Assembly: GCA_950295325.1 (NCBI GenBank)
Contig: OX485804.1
Span: 62,650,533-62,714,532 of the forward strand
Origin: Polytrichum commune
Lineage: Eukaryota > Streptophyta > Polytrichopsida > Polytrichales > Polytrichaceae
DNA: 64,000 nucleotides
Direction of reading: 5' to 3'
Positions within the stretch are counted from its first letter, which is position 1; each line of letters opens with the position of its first letter. Positions 35,591-46,359 of this stretch are shown one piece after another. Made by a program: the position numbers and the translations under genes. The notes under the pieces were generated by a model. The model saw only the letters and a list, made by a program, of their open reading frames with translations, had not been told where the DNA came from and made no database searches.

Positions 35591-38046
35591 TGTAGTAAGA
35601 TCTTAGTATGAACTTTGGTACATGTGAAGACTCTTTTGGTTAGTGCGTTTTGACTGAGTGAATGCCACCTTACTGCACACCATAATGTCACAAAGTGGGC
35701 ATTCTAAGCTTCTGTTGAGAGAGAATATCCACTTTTTGACATTGTAATGTGGAGTAAGGTGACAATCAATTCAGTCAAGACGCATTTAAAGTGTGCCCAG
35801 TTAAGTTATTGCGAGCCATTGGCATGCAGTTCAGTGTGTAGACTTTTGAGAGATTTCTTGATGTTGAGGCGGAGATGCATAAATTCATGGGGTGATCTAG
35901 TTAGTGTCATGGAAGGCCGGGTTTCCAATTGTGATCCTGGAAATTTGTTTCACTGTCCAACTAAGAGAGGGAAGTCCATCGATTTCGTCAATAGCAATAT
36001 CACATTTAATTCATTGCATTTACCAGCAGTTTCTTCAACCTAGCCCTTGAGATGTTGCAATGCTTGTACACATGTTGTCCATAGAATCTAGTGAACTTTT
36101 TTTTATAGCGGAATAATTTTTCAAGATTAGTAGTTGATCCTTGACCAAATTGTTTGTTGATTCCTGGTGGTTGCAGGTCTAAAACCAAAAAAGGGGGGGG
36201 CGTCAATGGAAACTCCAGATGATGAATGCTAGTTTTGTGAAGGTTTTGCACGTAGTGCATGGAGTATTATTTCCCAGTTCTTTCTTCATTTGAATTCGTC
36301 ATTAGAGTTATCCTTTGATTCAGCCGGAGCTTTGGTTGTAAGTTGGTTGCTTTGCATACAAATTTTTTCATGTTTCCGCAATGTGTTTGGGGCATACTTT
36401 AATTTGGTGTGGAGGTTTCAACACCGAACATTCCATATTGATTCATTGGTGCCAATTTCATTCAGGCATGGCAAGAGGTTGTAAAATGAGTTCGGCCCCG
36501 AATGAACCAATACAAGATGTCCTTTGTTCAAAACTCCACAACGATTTCAAACATGCACCCAACACTTTACGGAAACATGGAAAGTTTTGTAGGCAAAACA
36601 ACCAACTCGCAACCAAAACTCATGTTGAACGAAAATGATAAGTCTATTTAGCAGCAAGAATCTATAGCACGACTTCTTCTCCACGCAAAGCAAAAAAATT
36701 GGATGGACACTCCAATGTTGATGTAGGTGTAGAATCATCTGCATGAAACTTGAAACATGTTGTGATACATTGAATGTTTTTGCCTAGTGCTTGAGATTCT
36801 TTCATGTTACTTGTAGTGGCATTGCTAGAATGATGTTCCGCCTTAAAACTGCATGCAATCGAACCATGAAAAGTTGTGCTATCAAGGGTCATATCCATTT
36901 GGAATGTTTTTACTGTGCATGTTGATTTCATTTAATGTACACCTTAGAGCTTAGAAAGGAGGGTTAGCTTGTCTTTATGGATGGATGGATGCATGCGTTG
37001 TGCATAGTTACATTTCAGTCTAAATTAATTGGGTATTTGTCATAAGGACTTGGGCCTCTTTATTGGTCGGAAGTGGCTGCAGTAACCTAATGTATGTGTG
37101 TGTATACATGAAAATTGCAAACTTATGAGGGGATCATTTTAATTCCAGTAGAGATACCATGAGGTATGTGACATGCTCATTTTGAGTACTTCCACTTCCA
37201 CCTCCACAAACCATGACTAAATGATGAGGGCATTGCCACGGCCTAGGGCATCTTGATCTTTATAAGATAAGTAAACCACCATCCTAGTTTGCTAGTCGTA
37301 AAAGCTTGCCTTGACAGGGGTCCACTTCATGTAGAGAACCAAAAACACATGAGTGCATAACTTTGACTCCATAAATTTAGTAAACACAATTGATATAGAA
37401 GAAAATATGAAAATAGAATATTCATGTTAAAAGTTGTGCAAATTCTATGTGGTAAAAAATGTATTCATAATGTGTTGTCATTTATGTTCTGAGCTGTTGA
37501 AAACATTACAATTCACCCCAAGTCTTGAAGACCACATTTAATATGGATGTTGTTTCTCATCAAATGAAACAATTGTGAGTGAATTATGAGATAATATCCA
37601 ACAAAAATTGGACCCTAAAAATTGTCATGGTAAATGTACATATGGAGGCATTACCATATTTTCACATTCACGTGCTTGTGGTATTTGAGTTTTGCTTAGG
37701 CTATTTTAATGTATTTGGGTAGCTACTTTCAATGCTTAAAATTAAATATGTCAGTTTCTAGGACGAAACTAATGCCAAGTGGTGGTAAAGGTTCTAGTCT
37801 AGGCTAAATTACGATATAAACATATCCAAATAGCTATAAAGCAACGGGAAAGTTAGTGAGGTCACAAAGGTAGTTGCACTTTTTGGAAGAGTCTCCCGAC
37901 ACTTGCATTAGAATCCTCTTTGATACCTTTTTGAAGCTATTATATTTGATTGATTTTCCATTCATTCACCCTTGCTTTGCAAACTTTTCCCTTCTTGTTG
38001 AGGTAATATTATGGGTACTCAAAGGGTACCATGCTAGCATTGCTAC
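35591..38046. other. Spacer between unit A and the Harbinger element, no gene recognised
   Basis: Frames at 35747-36043, 36260-36006, 36290-36484 and 36931-36662 show no recognisable motif and no supportable splicing. Sequence is AT-rich. Confidence 0.4.
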
Positions 38047-38367
38047 TTAGGCCCTTGCCAGACGACCGGCAGGGCTTTCTGCCGGCTTGGCTAGGCGCCT
38101 GGGTCTCATAGATGTGCCCCGTAGGAAGCTGCCTGCCACCGGCACCACACGACCGGCCCTGGCAGGCCGTCATCACCGGGTCGCCACGTCATACCCTGCA
38201 CCACAGCTGCGGCTTCCTCCAGCAGACCCACTCCAGCAGGCTTCCTCCAGCAAGCAGTCTGTCCTCCAACAGAGACCTCCAACAAACCCTCATCTCGCAA
38301 ACTTTCATTTTTTGATGCGAATTCAAGGCAGCTGCACCTCACATTAGCAATCTGGAACTCTCTCGTA

Positions 38368-39774
38368 ATGGATGTTGAGGTCCAAAGGCTCTTAACATGT
38401 CTTATATTTCAGCTTACTTTGTTCTCCACTTTGGAAACGTTCTCAAGAGATGAGGGAGCGCTTCTTGTTTGGCATTGGCAACAACTTTGTTGCTTGACTC
38501 TCGTGATGCAAGGATTGAAGAGACTTCAAGGAAGGCAGCCTCGACGATTGTGGGCACACGACCGAGGTTTGCACCGTCCCGGATTTTTTGATCAAAACTT
38601 GTTAGGGTCTTTTAATACGAGAGAGTTCAAAGGTCGAATGCGCATGGACGTGTCGAGCTTCGAATATTTGTGTAGCACTCTCGCGCCATTGCTACAGAGG
38701 CAAGATACAAACATGAGAGCTGCCATTCCAGTTCAGGTTGAGGTTGCAGTGTCGATATCGAGGTTGGCCACAGGCAATTCTATGCAAAACATTACAGATT
38801 TGTATAAAATTGGGCTATCTACCGGTCAACTTGCAGTGTCACAATTTTGTGGTGCCATTAAAACACTTTTGCTCAGAAAATTTATATGTTGGCCTTCAAT
38901 TGAGAAGATGGACAAGTTCGCCAAAGAATTTGAAAGCTTACATCAAATTCCATATGTCGTGGGAATTGTTGATGGTTCCCACATTCCAATTGTGGCGTCC
39001 CGTCTGCATGCCGCTGATTACTACAATCGGAAAGGTTTCCATTCCGTTCTCTTGCAGGGTGTTGTGTCAAGCACATGTTTGTTTTGGGATTTCGATATTG
39101 GTTGGGCCGGGTCGATGCACGATGCCAACTTGTGGGCAAGGTCAGACATCGGACAATTTTGTGAGGCCGGGAGATTGTCGCCTTACGCCCTAGTGGGGGA
39201 TGCAGCCTATCCTTGCCGGCCATGGATGTTGGCCCCCTTCAAGGGCCACAAAGATGGCCTCTCACGTGAAGAGTACAACTAGAACTACGCACAAAGCTCG
39301 ACACGCATGTGCATTGAACGAGCCTTTGGAATGCTAAAGGGAAGGTGGAGGATACTTTTAAAGAGGATTGATGTGCATTTGAGAAATGTTCCTGACCTAG
39401 TGGCCACATGTTTGGTTCTTCATAATATGTGTATTATTTTTGGAGACGGATTTTGGAAGAGTGAGTGGATGCAAGAGGCGACGGATGAAGTCCACACCGG
39501 AATGTCACACAACCTCGGTGCAAGTACATCCACACAAGAGAGAATAGTTGTGGCCAACCATGCCCTAGAGAGCTTGGCGGGAATCGATGAAAATGCACGT
39601 GAATCTTTGGAGTACAAAAAACAAGAAGCTGCAATGGAGTACGAGATCGCTATGAGCACCGATGGCAAGACATTCAAGGAACTTTGTGCGAGAAGAAATG
39701 GAATAGCAAGAAGCCTATGGATGGCCAAAACAAAAGCTTGTATTGCAGAAACATTTACAATGGATAGTGATTGA
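38368..39774 (+). pseudogene. PIF/Harbinger transposase (DDE) with one in-frame TAG
   Basis: The frame starts at ATG 38368 and runs 304 codons, meets TAG at 39280-39282, then continues in the same frame for 164 codons to 39774. Residues 121-165 resemble the helix-turn-helix of the family (VAVSISRLATGNSMQNI). The DDE catalytic triad is visible: Asp202 in GIVDGSHIP, Asp252 in GSMHDANLWARS, and Glu317 in RMCIERAFGMLKGRWR, which lies after the stop. Without readthrough the catalytic Glu is lost, so this copy should be inactive; everything else is intact. The protein cuts and pastes the element together with the Myb-like partner, and pairs with the convergent gene ending at 39787, only 12 bp away. 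Confidence 0.9.
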
Positions 39775-39786
39775 CACGTAGTGCAC

Positions 39787-41327
39787 TTAAAGTTTTTCTA
39801 CCAACTTCTGCATAGTAGCTTGCATGCTCATCAATAAAGACATTTTCATGTCATCGCTCGCCTTTAAGCTTTCCATAAGAGTCATACTAGTCTCCCTAAT
39901 CTCCCCAATGCACCGTTCCATATACATGTCGTCCTTGCGCTTAGGTTCGGGGGACTTCAATGTGCTCTCCCGGCTTCGTGGCTCCGAAGTGTTAATGTCC
40001 GATGAAGCGTACGTATCGGACTTCGGGCCGTCGGGATTCACGGCGCTCGCGTGCGCATGAGAAACCACATTCGCCCTGTCATACATGAATTCATCCACGA
40101 GGGTGTACCACCGACACTTCTCCGATCGTTGCGACCCCGACTTCGAATTCATCGCCTTGTCCTCCTTGTAGTCGTTGTAGATGGCACTCCACTTCTTCCG
40201 GCATGCCTCGGAGTCTTTCGTGAAATCCGGGCACAACGACACCAACTTCGTGTGTAGCCGCGACCAATTGTCCACACCTGCAAGGGACCGCAATTGTGAG
40301 TGACAATGAAAATAGAGTATCAACCTATCCTTATTCCATAAATTCAATGTCATTCGTAAACAACATATACATAATGTTTTCCCTGCTGTACCTTCCATCC
40401 AAATGAACACCCAGTGGAAATTGAAAGACAACATGCAAGAGAAATATAAAAACAGCAGACCCAGGCAATGCGAATTGAGAAATTAAAACATTTCAGAGTC
40501 TGCTGCCTGCAGACTCGGAAACAATAGATTCCAGCACAGTCTGTTGTCTGCAGACTGTGGCCACATCAGCTTCCAGCCTCGAAAAAACAGAGTCTGCTGC
40601 CTGCAGACTCAGAAAGATAGAATTCCAGCACAGGCTGCTGTGTGCAGACTGTGCCTAAACCAGCTCGCAGCCCCGGAAATACAGAGTCTGCCATATTACA
40701 GCAGCAAAAACCAGATTCCGCTGCCCAGCAGCAGAAGAATAACAGACTCTGCTGCCCATCAGTAGGGTAAAAACAGAGTCTAATGTATTCGCGCAGAAGG
40801 AAAACAACCAATTCTACAAGTGCAGGGAAATAATTGCAAGAAAAAAACAAAGTGTGCTAGCGAACAGCAGGGAAAAAATTCTGCAGCCTAGCAACAAGAA
40901 ATGTGAACTATGTTATGATGGAAAGCTTGTCAGAAAGCAAAGAAGAAATCATTGAGGGAAAAAAAATTGTGAAAATAAATACATCCATACCTTGCTTGGG
41001 AGCTGCACTGAACGTGTTCTGCATCTCTCCACGGATGGACATGAGCTGGATCACCCAGTGATCCTTCCAGTGTCCCGCACTCTTCACAAGGTCCACGTCA
41101 TCTTTGGTGTCGTCCAATTCAACAATTTCAACTTTCTTGCGAGGAGCTCTCCGCTTCTTTTTGGGTTTGGATTGCTCCGCGCCGCATTCACTTGATACTC
41201 GTTTTTGCGAACCTTCCGTAAGGTCGATCGTCGTCGGTGTCGTGGCCTGGGGGGGAGGTGCGAAACCTGGTAATGCGGATGGAGGCATGAAGGGATGAGG
41301 AAACATGTACGGAACTTGATTCCCCAA
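39787..41327 (-). CDS. Harbinger Myb/SANT-like DNA-binding partner protein
   Basis: Exons 41327-40991 and 40277-39787 join as APKQ|GVDNW. The donor is GTATGGATGT and the acceptor CCTTGCAG. The product is about 275 residues: a Pro-rich N-terminus, a basic stretch (KPKKKRRAPRKK, nuclear-localisation-like), a Myb/SANT-type region with conserved aromatics (HWKDHWVIQ; VDNWSRLHTKLV; RKKWSAIYNDYKE; RWYTLVDEFMY), and a C-terminal helix-rich tail. In PIF/Pong elements this second protein binds the ends and brings the transposase to the nucleus. The frame stays open upstream of the chosen ATG with no earlier in-frame ATG before a stop; an ATG at 41463 lies in another frame, so the N-terminus may be frameshifted or start in an upstream exon. 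Confidence 0.82.
40494..40760 (+). repeat. ~97-bp tandem repeat in the intron of the Harbinger Myb-like gene
   Basis: AGTCTGCTGCCTGCAGACTC and TTCCAGCACAG..CTG..GT.TGCAGACTGTG recur at 40495 and 40591, with decayed further units up to about 40760. Each unit holds the palindrome CTGCCTGCAG/CTGCAG. The array sits inside the intron 40990-40278. Confidence 0.75.
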
Positions 41328-41956
41328 TCCGCTGAAGCCCTGGAAAAATGGCGAATGGGGAATGCTAGGCCGTGTCGAATAGAAGTCGTTGGCGGGAGCG
41401 TTGGGAGGTGCACCTGGGTTAACATTTGGGTCGCCGCTAACCCTTGGAAATCCATTGGAAAGACGATTGGGGCACGAAGAAAATTTGAGTCAGTGGCAAG
41501 CAATTGTTTTGCACTGCAAAAACCAAAAAAAAAACCCAGCAAAAACCAAAAAAAATGGCCGATGCGGTCAACAAGATGTGAAATGGTGGGAGTGCTTGTT
41601 GGCGTCTTGGAGGAGGGGTTGTGAAGAAGCAGGGTTGTCAGAAGCAGGGTCGCGAAGCAGGTTGCTGCGAGGCTGGGGACTTTGGCAGCAGCTGTTCGAA
41701 GGCGTGGCGCAAGGGACCTTGGCGAGGAGAGAGGGCGAGATGCCTATGGTGGACGGCAGAGTGGGCCCGGGCATCTCTAGCCCCGGGAGAGTAGGACTTC
41801 CAGGGGCCTTCCCCTGGAAGTTGAGCGGCAGTGTAAAGACATGCCACGTAGACCTGCCGGTCTACCACCTGCCGGCCGTCTGGTACTGCTGCCAGGCTGT
41901 GGGCCAATGGGGGCCCTCGAATCCGGCTGGCTGCCGGTCGTGGGGCATGCCCCTTA

Positions 41957-42499
41957 ATGTTGTGAGGTGATACTAAATTTCTAGTACATTATGAAATTAG
42001 TGCCACCAAAAGATCTAGGAAACATTGTTCATCTCGGTACTATCCATTGACATACTATTTATAGACGCCTTATTTATTGAAAGCACCGGCATTGTTCATC
42101 CTGACACTATTCTCTGACAAACATGTGTGTTTGCATTTTATTTTATTTTATTTTATTACTCTACAAGCACCTTAGAGCACACATTAATTTTTGGATCATT
42201 ATAATTGGTTCCACTATAAGGATCACGTGGTCATCCAAATGGACCATGTCACCAGGTTCAATATTTTAACATAAAATGGGAGAAAAGGGTTGAAACTATT
42301 GTCGCAACTAGTTTTGAGTTCATTTGAGGAGCTCAAGTGTACTAGAAAATGATTCCCACCGGATCATTATTGCGGCCCACACTAATAAGAGATACTAGTA
42401 TATCTCATTCACAAACTATAGAATACCTAAAAAATCTCTATCATATATACAATCCATTTTCACTTTCCAATGAGAGATTTTCAAAGAAAACAAATCAAC
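41957..42499. other. Spacer between the Harbinger element and unit B
   Basis: AT-rich, with a (TTTTA)n run at about 42136-42158. No gene is recognised. Confidence 0.5.
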
Positions 42500-43484
42500 C
42501 TTAGAATGTAAGTTATGATAATTTGACCATGCTACATATAAGTTGAAACATACATAAGAAACCATGGTTGTTTTTATATGGGACATGGGATAATATGTAT
42601 GGACTTCCGAGGAGTATTCATATAATAAAATATGGTCTTGAGTTCATGTTTAGAACAAATTATAACACATACGAAATGAAAACTAAAACATATATGACAA
42701 GGTTGATTGTTTATACATGATACACACCCAACATATTTTTGAATCAAGGTGTTTCATATCTCTCCAATATTCGATCTAAACATATCATAACCTTAAGTAT
42801 TGGGGTACTAGCACCTAGCTCTCGATTTCAAGGGATATTTACAAAGAACTAGAGGTTCAAGAGTCTAAGCATTGAGTGAGAAATGTAGAAGACTCTTTTG
42901 TGCAACATGCCAACCTTTTTTTTTCACTAGTATCTTTCTATTATCAATTTTGTAGCCTTTTAGAAAATGTTAGAAATTAGAGTCATCCCGGATTGGAACC
43001 CCTACACTAATTTCATGTCCAATTTGGTCACATGACTGCATTCTAGAAGTCTAATTTTTCTTATGTTGATAGTAAATAATACCTAAACATGAAAGAAAAC
43101 ACAAATATGGTCTACGTTTTGTATGAATGATTGTGCTACCTTTGCTATAAAAGAGCATCAAACTTTGCTTCCAATGTTTGATCTCCTTTGAAAAGGTAGC
43201 TTGAGGGTCAAATTTGAATAATACATGATGTTTGCTCCAATTGACTTATACATAAGAAAAATGGGCTATTTTACAATAGGGGTTAAAGCATAAACATAAA
43301 TATAGAGATACATAGGTTTCTAATTGATGTTGGCTCCAATATCAACATCAGTCTTGCTTTGCTTCAAGGTCATCGAAACCTTACAATTGGCATACCTAGA
43401 GAAATCATCTCCCAGTCTCTTGCATTATGCCATGTTTCACAAATTATCATGATGTACCTTAATTGATATGCCATGACATAACAT

Positions 43485-43800
43485 GTCTTTGGACGGTGCA
43501 TGACCTCAATTTATCAATGTCATTTTCTATGACTCACGTACATGGATAGCAATAATGCAAGCAACATTTGTCATGTGCAAGGTTCAAGGGCAAGCCCATG
43601 TGTCGTCTCACATCAACATTTTACTTGTTACCCATTGCTATAATATCATGTGAGGCTCTTGGCATCCTTGAAATTTAAATTATCTCTCTTCATGAAGAAT
43701 ATGAAATGACATGACATAACTATGGACAGTGCATGACCTTAATTTATCAATGTAACTCTCAATGACTTAGTCATTATACAATAATGCAAGCAATAGTTGG
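43485..43800 (+). repeat. ~235-bp tandem repeat array, unit B
   Basis: Copies begin at 43486 and 43721 with TGGACGGTGCATGACC or TGGACAGTGCATGACC. The array is the counterpart of 24594-25190 and runs up to the piggyBac insertion point. Confidence 0.8.
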
Positions 43801-43812
43801 CAAGTGGAAGAG

Positions 43813-43816
43813 TTAA
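43813..43816 (+). other. Left TTAA target-site duplication of the piggyBac element
   Basis: TTAA is immediately followed by the element terminus CCCTTAAAAG. The matching TTAA lies at 56267-56270 and the empty site at 25204-25207. Confidence 0.95.
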
Positions 43817-43832
43817 CCCTTAAAAGAGGTTG
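43817..43832 (+). repeat. piggyBac left terminal inverted repeat, with subterminal hairpin
   Basis: The left terminal repeat CCCTTAAAAGAGGTTG pairs with 56251-56266. Directly inside it, 43835-43847 reads CTCTG-CGA-CAGAG, a small perfect hairpin without an obvious partner at the right end. Confidence 0.95.
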
Positions 43833-43847
43833 CCCTCTGCGACAGAG

Positions 43848-44603
43848 CAGGTAGATTCTCGGTATTTTGGGGGGCAGGGTTAGGGTTTAGTCCATATGGA
43901 CCGGTATAGTTATGCCGATCAGAGACTAATTTTTTTGTCAAGTGGGCCCCGAAGTGTGCATGATACTGGTGAAGACCTTTCTGCAATTGGGTTTGATATG
44001 AATTACCCTGTAATTTTGGACTGCGGCCAGGTGCAGTGGGTCGAGGAAATTGGATACGTATACGAGACGTGTATATACGCTGTGAACAGGGGGGTTGCAT
44101 GGACGCCGTGCGGGGGTTGCGGGTCGTCCTTCGTGGCTGACGTGACACGCACCAGACAGTCCCCCGGTGACTTTGGTAACCGGGTCAGTATGTGAATGCC
44201 AATATGACGGATGTGTGTGACATCGTTCTAAAGGACTGCTGGCCCGGTGGACGAATGGGGAGAGGGTGTGAAGAGGTGCGGCACGTGGGGCCTGTCCCAC
44301 AACAACGGCTTCCCAACCGCGTAAATGTCCATGGAGTGCGGCAGGCTCTGTTTCGGTTACAAGTTTTGTGCTCATGGGATAAATGGAACATGGTGCGGAA
44401 ATTATACATTTATGTGCGCTAAACATTGTACATATAGCATGCCAAATTGGTCTTACATAGAAGGTCCACAAAAATCTTGCTATCCCACACACACAGATAG
44501 CCGCCCAATGCTGGAGTTATACTCGCTCTAACATATTAGGTGATACATCAGGCTGCCAAAACCTTCCCCGCCTCTGCGGCCTATGTACAGAGCTCATGTA
44601 TTC
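43848..44603. other. Left arm of the piggyBac element, no gene recognised
   Basis: GC-rich with open frames on both strands (43896-44195 plus; 44492-43938 minus), none with a known motif. It presumably holds transposase-binding sequence and captured or filler DNA. Confidence 0.45.
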
Positions 44604-44629
44604 ACAGTGGTATAAAGAGCCTAATTAGC
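44604..44629 (+). repeat. 26-bp direct repeat, left copy, flanking the B3 gene
   Basis: ACAGTGGTATAAAGAGCC plus TAATTAGC is identical to 46300-46325. The two copies bracket the B3 gene 1.7 kb apart. It may be a scar of how the gene entered the element (repair with short duplication), or the ends of an inner inserted piece. Confidence 0.9.
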
Positions 44630-44789
44630 GTCACTTCTAGGCTTCCTCGGGAACTAAATGTGTCGATACTGTAGATGTCAGTTAGCACTGTCGACGGTGA
44701 CGAGTCCCAGTCCGGACTGCACAAACATGAAGAAAATACGACGCCTTCACATCCGTCTTCAGGGATTCGGCTCCAACGTCCTCCTTCGT

Positions 44790-45928
44790 TCAAACCTTGG
44801 TCACTTCAAATTCGACTGCTCCAGCCTTCGCGAACAACACCGAGTCGCCCAGCTTGAGTCTGTTGGCGGTGCAGAAGCCCGCCCATCCCTCAGTGAAAGA
44901 GCAAAACCTCTGCTTCCCGATTGTGTACGTAGCACTCTTCACCATCGATCCGGACACAGGGCCTCTGAGATAGTACCACATTCCATCGAACTCCTCATGT
45001 CCGTGTTTGCGCCAGTACACCACTGGGACGTCCTGCGCCCACCCAAATCAAGCTCTCACGGGATTGAGATGAAAGCACTCTCCGAATTGACAACGACAAC
45101 GGAACGACGGTGTTCCCAGGAATCCCCAAAACTTGCTACATGTTGCCGAAATAAAAAACAATTGGAAAACCAGCTTACAATTCGGCTGGATGCACACTTC
45201 TTTACGTGCGTCTTCCGAAGTTTCTTTTCGAAGTGCGGGCGGGCATCGCCGCGGACTTCGTGGACGCCGGGCCGAGGCGAGTGATCAGGACTAAGGTCGT
45301 CCACCTCTGGCTGCTCACGGGAGTCACACGCAAGGTGTGAGGCGTCCGGAAGCTGCTGAAAAGTCTGCGGTACTTTGAGAGCTGAGCGGCGGTGGATCCC
45401 GACCACGAGGCGTCTTTCATCTACTATCTCGAACGTCAATACCGCCCCGAGGCCAAGGCGCTGGTCACTCATGAACCTCGCCCACCCCTCGCCGATGCTC
45501 GCTGCGGACACCCCCCTGCGCATATCGGTGAGGAGGCGGAATCGTAACGGCCACTCCTTCTGAATGGCAATGGACGTCACCAACGCGCAATTCTCCGAGC
45601 GTGACCAGCCAGTTTCGGTAGTGAAGGTCGCAGGTATTTCCTGCGATTCACACAGACATCACTACCTATCATCGTGAGAACGACGAGCCTGACAACGCCA
45701 TGACCCTAGACTCACTACAAGCCCGCATGCCACCTGCAAACATACATACGCAAGCACACACGACAAGGGAGGCTTGAAACCGAAGTGCACACGCTAGGGT
45801 TTTAACAAACATAGAGTACATACCAGTTTGTACCGCTGCGCTTGAGATTTCACTGTGAGGGCGAAGTAGCATGCACCGGCTTCGTCCAGCTCCCGCAACA
45901 CCTCCGACCGACTCCATGAATCCGCCAT
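44790..45928 (-). CDS. B3-domain protein, intact cargo gene of the piggyBac element
   Basis: Exons 45928-45824, 45640-45206 and 45032-44790 join in phase 0 with canonical GT-AG sites and give 260 residues without a stop. The start MADSWSRSEVL is the ATG of exon 1. A B3 domain spans about residues 20-105: YFALTVKSQAQRYKL|EIPATF (first strands, split by intron 1), SRSENCALVTS, KEWPLRFRL, GEGWARFMSDQRLGLGAVLTFEIV and VVGIHRR. After an acidic/polar linker, exon 3 (181-260) reads like the second half of another B3 domain: FTEGWAGFCTANRLKLGDSVLF...FEVTKV. B3 domains are plant DNA-binding folds (ARF, ABI3/VAL, RAV, REM); this one is closest in style to the divergent REM-like sort, but the subfamily is uncertain. 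It could regulate the element or host genes, or be a passenger. Confidence 0.8.
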
Positions 45929-46299
45929 GGATAACGAGCGCAATGTCTTCAGGATCATCCACCAGGAGCGCCCAATATCCACCACTTGACCTCAGCATAC
46001 AACCACCCCGTGAGTTCTCAATGTCCTGACCTCGGCAGCAACAACTACAATTCTCGGTGAAAGGCAGAGCAATGTGAATCACGAAAAAGTGGAGAGGGAG
46101 TGGTAACCTGGGAGCAATGACGAGCCTGGGCTGACAAGTACACAGGGCTGGCAAGTACACAGGCCAGGGTTTAGCATTATTACCAAATCGCGGAGCGATC
46201 ACCACATCATCATGCACAACATGGTCACTTCAACCATCAGTGACCTTCACATGGTCGGCGGCCCATTGATAAACAAATCCACTTGAATGCTCCTCTGGT

Positions 46300-46325
46300 A
46301 CAGTGGTATAAAGAGCCTAATTAGC
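46300..46325 (+). repeat. 26-bp direct repeat, right copy, at the CesA/B3 junction
   Basis: It is identical to 44604-44629. It lies about 35 bp from the point where CesA coding sequence is cut off (about 46360). Confidence 0.9.
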
Positions 46326-46359
46326 ATTCCAATGTACTTCATAAAAGATGTACTCACCT

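Larger units (their letters stand above)
38050..41953. mobile_element. PIF/Harbinger DNA transposon, 3904 bp, two-gene type
   Basis: The ends are imperfect 23-bp inverted repeats, GGCCCTTGCCAGACGACC... and (reverse-complemented) GGGGCATGCCCCACGACC..., matching at 18 of 23 positions and both continuing CGACCGGCAG. TTA flanks both sides (38047-38049, 41954-41956), the Harbinger target. The element carries a transposase gene on plus and a Myb/SANT-domain partner gene on minus, convergently arranged, as in plant PIF/Pong elements. Subterminal palindromes (CCGGCAG...CTGCCGG near 38066; GTAGACC...GGTCTAC near 41849) flank the ends. It is GC-richer than its surroundings. Confidence 0.9.

Noticed and set aside
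38087..38347. Extra upstream exon of the Harbinger transposase
   Set aside because: Three overlapping frames on both strands are equally open in this GC-rich end. None matches the family N-terminus and the ATG at 38368 already gives a full-length product.
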